64,000 nucleotides of DNA from Metabacillus malikii (GTDB taxonomy: Bacteria; Bacillota; Bacilli; Bacillales; Bacillaceae): contig NZ_JAUSUD010000008.1 in NCBI RefSeq assembly GCF_030813355.1, positions 1-64,000 of the forward strand, in the 5' to 3' direction. The notes beneath the pieces were generated by a model that saw only the letters and a program-made list of their open reading frames with translations, was not told where the DNA came from and ran no database searches. The first letter of the stretch is position 1; every line of letters begins with the position of its first letter. Position numbers and translations under genes: made by a program. Shown piece by piece: positions 60,332-64,000 of the stretch.

Positions 60332-63300
60332 ACGTGTACCTTCCTTTCAATATTCACAAGTGGAATTTGAATTCTTTGCTCTTTTCCATTTTCAAGATAA
60401 TAACCAAATCCTGTTTGTACATCAGGTTCTTTTCGTTCATATGTCATTGTATAGAGTGTTTGCTCTGATTTTTTCACTAGAATCAATGCTTGACGGATTT
60501 GTTTGATTTCCACAGTTAAGGCATCATAGCCTTTTGTTAATTCACTGTTATTACCTGTGACGATAACATTGAAGCCGAGATGACTAAAGTTTTTCATGAA
60601 TTGAACAATCCTCGTTTGCATCTGATTATCAATTTTTTGTAAGAAGTTTGAGTACCCGTCAATCATAAATAAAATCGGCGGGAATGATGGTGCATGATTC
60701 CTCAATTGTATTTGATGTTGATACTCTGTTTCTCTCAATGCAATAATCTCTTCAACCTTGTCCAACCAAATTGATAGCTTCTCTTTATCTTCTAAATAGG
60801 TTATTTCTTTTGCTCCATTGAATGTTGATAGTCCTCGATCAATTGAATCAAAAATCGCTATATTCTCGATATTTGCTTCAATAGCCTCATGGATAAACAG
60901 CTTTAAGGCATTTGTTTTACCCCTTTGTGCCTGGCCTAAAATAATAAAATGTTTCGTTTTATTAAAATTAACGTAAACAGGTGTTACATGCTCTTCATCA
61001 AGCCCAATTGGGAATTGTTCAGATTTCTCCTTTACATATTCTGAGAAGTTGGTAATCGTCAATTCTACTGGAAGCATTGGAATTGGAGCAGGCTTTTCAC
61101 TTTCTGCATAAACTGCTTTTAAATGTTGTGTCGTATCTTTCATTTTCTCTATTAATTCAAAATCATTATCTGCTTTTACAGGTAGGAAAACTTGTGCAAA
61201 AAATGCATCATCCTTTTTAATAATTGCCCTTCCAGGTATTGACTCAGGAGAAAATTGAAGTCTTCCTACTATTGAACTTGCTTCACTACTGTCCATTAAA
61301 TAATGAACAACCTTTGTCTTAATATTACTCATTAAAGCTTGTCTAACTGAATTGACTCGTGTAGCAGAAATAATCATATATATCCCCAATGACACACCGT
61401 CACGTGCCATTTGATTTATCTGTTGCTCAAGTTCATACATTTCTTCTTTAATGATGTCGAAATTGTCGATTGCTAAAAATAGTAATGGCAGCTTTTCGGT
61501 AGTTAACGCATTATACATTTTTATTGACCCAACTTCTGCCGTTTGGAAGAGCCTCTTTCTTTTTACTATTTCTGACTTCAGCATCGTCAGGAATTTTTCA
61601 ACTTTACGTTCTTGATCAATTGTAAAGTAGTCTGCCGTGTGTGGAAGCTGTTTAACAGGCAAAAGACCACCATTACCAAAGTCCATAATATAAAAGTGGA
61701 CTTCTTCAGGTTTATATTTCTTTGCCATCCCGACTAGCAGAGTCATTACTGTGTGTGATTTCCCAAAACCTGCAGTCCCAAAGATTCCTACATTGCCATC
61801 ATCCATCATTTGGTAGTAGTAAGCTGATTGACTTTGTTTTTCTGGCTCATCCACCATAGCAAGTAATATGTTCGACTTTTCGCCATCTTCATCTACATCA
61901 TCGATGAACATACGGCCAGGTAATGGGGGTAGCCAAGGACTAGGGATTCTCTCCAGCTTCATTTCCTTCTCTAATTGTTCAATTTTTTCAACGATAACGC
62001 CGATTTCACTTCTAGTTTCTTTTTGAATACTTTCAGATGCAGAAACATCAGATAATGGAATCAAGCCTAAATCTGTAACAATCGCAACTTCATCTTCAAG
62101 ATCATAGGAATCCTCTTCATGATATGGAGCACCACTCCATGCAGATTGGAATAACTCATAAACCTCATTATTACCAACCTGTAAATACCCTCTACCAGTT
62201 ACAGTGATTGATGCAGCATCACCATTTTTTAATATCTCGCGGCTATCCTCTACATTCTGCACTTTTAATGCTACTCTAAAGCGCGCATTACTCCAGATTT
62301 GATTATCAATTACACCACCAGGCTTCTGCGTGGCAAGAATGAGATGGACCCCTAAACTACGGCCTATACGAGCTGCACTGACTAATTCCTTTATGAATTC
62401 TGGTTCCTCTGCTTTTAATTCTGCAAATTCATCCGAAATTAAAAAGAGATGTGGTAAAGGCTTTGCAGCTTTTCCTTGTTTATAAAGCTTTGTATAATCG
62501 TTTATATGCGAAACACTATACCGGTCAAATAAACGTTGCCGTTGCTTTAACTCACTTTTTATTGATGCTAATGCCCGTAGGCTAAAGTTTTTACTACCTT
62601 CTATATTCGTAATCGTCCCGAGCAAGTGTGGCATATTTTTAAATGGCTGTGCCATACCTCCACCCTTATAATCAATGAGGAGAAATGCAACTTCATGCGG
62701 GTGAAAATGTACTGCTAGAGATAAGATATACGTTTGTAAAAATTCACTCTTACCAGACCCTGTTGTACCAGCTAGCAAACCATGTGGCCCATGTGCCTTT
62801 TCATGTAAGTTTAATTCAACTGTATCTTCCTTCCCCTTTAAACCGATAGGAACAGCTAATGATTTTGCAGATTCCTTCGTTAACCAAAATTGCTTAATTG
62901 GGAGCTGCTCGATCGTTTTCACATTCATCATTTCCAGGAAAGATACACTAGAAGGTATTGAGTTCGTCATTCCCATTTGATGGTCAAGCGTTCGTAACAT
63001 TCGTGCATAGGGTTCATTGTTCTCTCGATGATGAGTATCTAATGTAAAAGGAATTTTCACCGCTTTCTTCTGTTGAATTAAGATATCACCTTGTTCGTCA
63101 TTAATGTAACGAATAAGTGTATGAATATTGTCTGATAAACTTTCCTTTGCCTCTGCAGCAAATATAACCGATATGCCTAAGTGACTATGTTCACCTTCTA
63201 GATACTCTAAGATAACGTGGTCAGCAATCAGTTGATGATTCGTGACAACAAAGACGAATTGTGGAGAGTAACGGATTTTCTCTTTCTCTTCTTCCAAATC

Positions 63301-64000
63301 ACGTTCGCGAATCAATTCATATAATGAGTAAAGGAGCTGGTCACGTGTCTTCTCATTGTAGATAAATCCCTTTGCGTATGAACCGGGGAGCTGAAAATGC
63401 GGTAACCACTTCATCCATTCCCACTCTTTATATTCCTCTTCATTAAAAATAAAGACAAAGCGCAAATCATGATAGCTATGAAAAAAGGCAAGCTGACCTA
63501 TAATTTGGTGTAACTCATTTTTTAAAACTGAATCTTTACCAATTAGACCTATCGCACCTTCTGATAGGTTTGCTGTAACTGGTAAATTTGACAGCTTTTT
63601 ATAATATCTTTCTAACCTTTGCGATTCTTCTAACAAATGGTCGGTTTCTCGATTAGACAAATCTGATGAACTCATCGATATTTTATAGCTAGCATCAACG
63701 GATCCAAGACCTAATCGAAACTGTAGGACATCAGGACTTTCAAGCGTTCTCTCCCAAAGACGGTCAGAAAGTTGATTTGTTAAATATTTCATTCTCTCAA
63801 AAGACGGGTAATGAAACGTTAAGACTTCTTTTTGTTTATCTGCTAATGCTTGAAGCTCTTGTCTTTTCATTTCAAGATAATTCGTATAAATGCGTAACCG
63901 TCTTTCTTTTGCTCTTTTTTGGTTACCCTTATCCTTGAAGTAATGAACAGTTGAGGTAACAATCGTTGTCAAGAACATGATTAACGTGATAAGAATATAG
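60328..64000 (-). CDS. essC: type VII secretion ATPase EssC/YukB (5' end beyond window)
   Basis: At least 1223 codons of a ~1500-aa FtsK/SpoIIIE-like ATPase that powers substrate export. The frame stays open to the window edge (reading YILITLIMFLTTIV, a membrane helix), so the N-terminal FHA part is missing. Counting from the Met at 63978, ATPase 1 has GTTGSGKSE (~409) and LFLISDEFAE, ATPase 2 has GTAGFGKSH (~733) and FYIMDFGNGG, and ATPase 3 has GQAQRGKTN (~1016) with a degenerate Walker B, FMIDGYS. Coupled to esaA by a four-base overlap. The WXG100 substrate gene is expected further upstream, outside the window. Confidence 0.96.
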   Translation of the reverse strand, partial: YILITLIMFLTTIVTSTVHYFKDKGNQKRAKERRLRIYTNYLEMKRQELQALADKQKEVLTFHYPSFERMKYLTNQLSDRLWERTLESPDVLQFRLGLGSVDASYKISMSSSDLSNRETDHLLEESQRLERYYKKLSNLPVTANLSEGAIGLIGKDSVLKNELHQIIGQLAFFHSYHDLRFVFIFNEEEYKEWEWMKWLPHFQLPGSYAKGFIYNEKTRDQLLYSLYELIRERDLEEEKEKIRYSPQFVFVVTNHQLIADHVILEYLEGEHSHLGISVIFAAEAKESLSDNIHTLIRYINDEQGDILIQQKKAVKIPFTLDTHHRENNEPYARMLRTLDHQMGMTNSIPSSVSFLEMMNVKTIEQLPIKQFWLTKESAKSLAVPIGLKGKEDTVELNLHEKAHGPHGLLAGTTGSGKSEFLQTYILSLAVHFHPHEVAFLLIDYKGGGMAQPFKNMPHLLGTITNIEGSKNFSLRALASIKSELKQRQRLFDRYSVSHINDYTKLYKQGKAAKPLPHLFLISDEFAELKAEEPEFIKELVSAARIGRSLGVHLILATQKPGGVIDNQIWSNARFRVALKVQNVEDSREILKNGDAASITVTGRGYLQVGNNEVYELFQSAWSGAPYHEEDSYDLEDEVAIVTDLGLIPLSDVSASESIQKETRSEIGVIVEKIEQLEKEMKLERIPSPWLPPLPGRMFIDDVDEDGEKSNILLAMVDEPEKQSQSAYYYQMMDDGNVGIFGTAGFGKSHTVMTLLVGMAKKYKPEEVHFYIMDFGNGGLLPVKQLPHTADYFTIDQERKVEKFLTMLKSEIVKRKRLFQTAEVGSIKMYNALTTEKLPLLFLAIDNFDIIKEEMYELEQQINQMARDGVSLGIYMIISATRVNSVRQALMSNIKTKVVHYLMDSSEASSIVGRLQFSPESIPGRAIIKKDDAFFAQVFLPVKADNDFELIEKMKDTTQHLKAVYAESEKPAPIPMLPVELTITNFSEYVKEKSEQFPIGLDEEHVTPVYVNFNKTKHFIILGQAQRGKTNALKLFIHEAIEANIENIAIFDSIDRGLSTFNGAKEITYLEDKEKLSIWLDKVEEIIALRETEYQHQIQLRNHAPSFPPILFMIDGYSNFLQKIDNQMQTRIVQFMKNFSHLGFNVIVTGNNSELTKGYDALTVEIKQIRQALILVKKSEQTLYTMTYERKEPDVQTGFGYYLENGKEQRIQIPLVNIERKVHV

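Overview
The window looks like a low-GC Gram-positive chromosome of the family Bacillaceae. Nearly every gene has a recognisable Bacillus counterpart: the liaIH-liaFSR envelope-stress operon, nas nitrate assimilation genes with TnrA boxes, trePAR with TreR operators, a YukB/YueB-type secretion locus, and strong AGGAGG-type ribosome sites. The genus cannot be fixed from this window. No rRNA, tRNA, CRISPR array, prophage or transposase gene was seen, so this is mostly core and metabolic chromosome. The unexplained material is in the intergenic repeats.

Layout. 1-2.1 kb: a 52-bp tandem repeat array, then ung with three small downstream genes. 2.5-7.5 kb: galK-galE-galT with a divergent AraC-type regulator. 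7.5-12.3 kb: a small orphan, a thioredoxin-reductase-like flavoprotein, a cluster of DnaA-box-like sequences, an SDR dehydrogenase, an NfrA-type nitroreductase and a NiaP-type transporter. 12.6-18.7 kb: a small membrane protein, a NERD-domain protein, a 21-bp repeat, an SRPBCC protein, topB and an ABC-F ATPase. 18.7-24 kb: a REP-like palindrome array, an RsbR-type STAS protein and liaR-S-F-H-I. 24-26 kb: a Rieske/FAD oxidoreductase and a 47-aa orphan. 26-37 kb: nitrate and nitrite assimilation (nasF, nasE, nasD, nasC, nasB and divergent nasA). Three TnrA boxes there sit about 50 bp upstream of inferred start points. 37-44.3 kb: a MarR/MFS efflux pair, an aldo-keto reductase, a PadR/DUF1700/DUF4097 cassette, a stand-alone HemD-like protein and purU. 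44.3-47.2 kb: a split ThrE-type exporter and a HEAT-like protein. 47.3-54.8 kb: trehalose uptake with two tandem phosphotrehalase paralogues, treR and pepT. 54.9-64 kb: a VWA lipoprotein and the distal part of a type VII secretion locus (essA, esaA/yueB, essC), with essC running off the right edge.

How the genes fit together. NasA imports nitrate, NasB/NasC reduce it to nitrite, NasD/NasE reduce nitrite to ammonium, and NasF supplies siroheme for NasD. TreP delivers trehalose-6-phosphate, the two GH13 enzymes cleave it, and TreR probably represses through two palindromes at the treP promoter. GalK, GalT and GalE form the Leloir pathway.

No wholly new gene system was identified. The observations most worth following are the extra-oriC DnaA-box cluster (8948-9160), a nested interspersed repeat with two full copies inside otherwise conserved operons, the 52-bp array, the REP-like arrays, an inverted repeat over the nasD promoter, and the tandem treA paralogues. 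Many start codons below were moved from the longest reading frame to the codon best placed behind a Shine-Dalgarno sequence; each such choice is stated.
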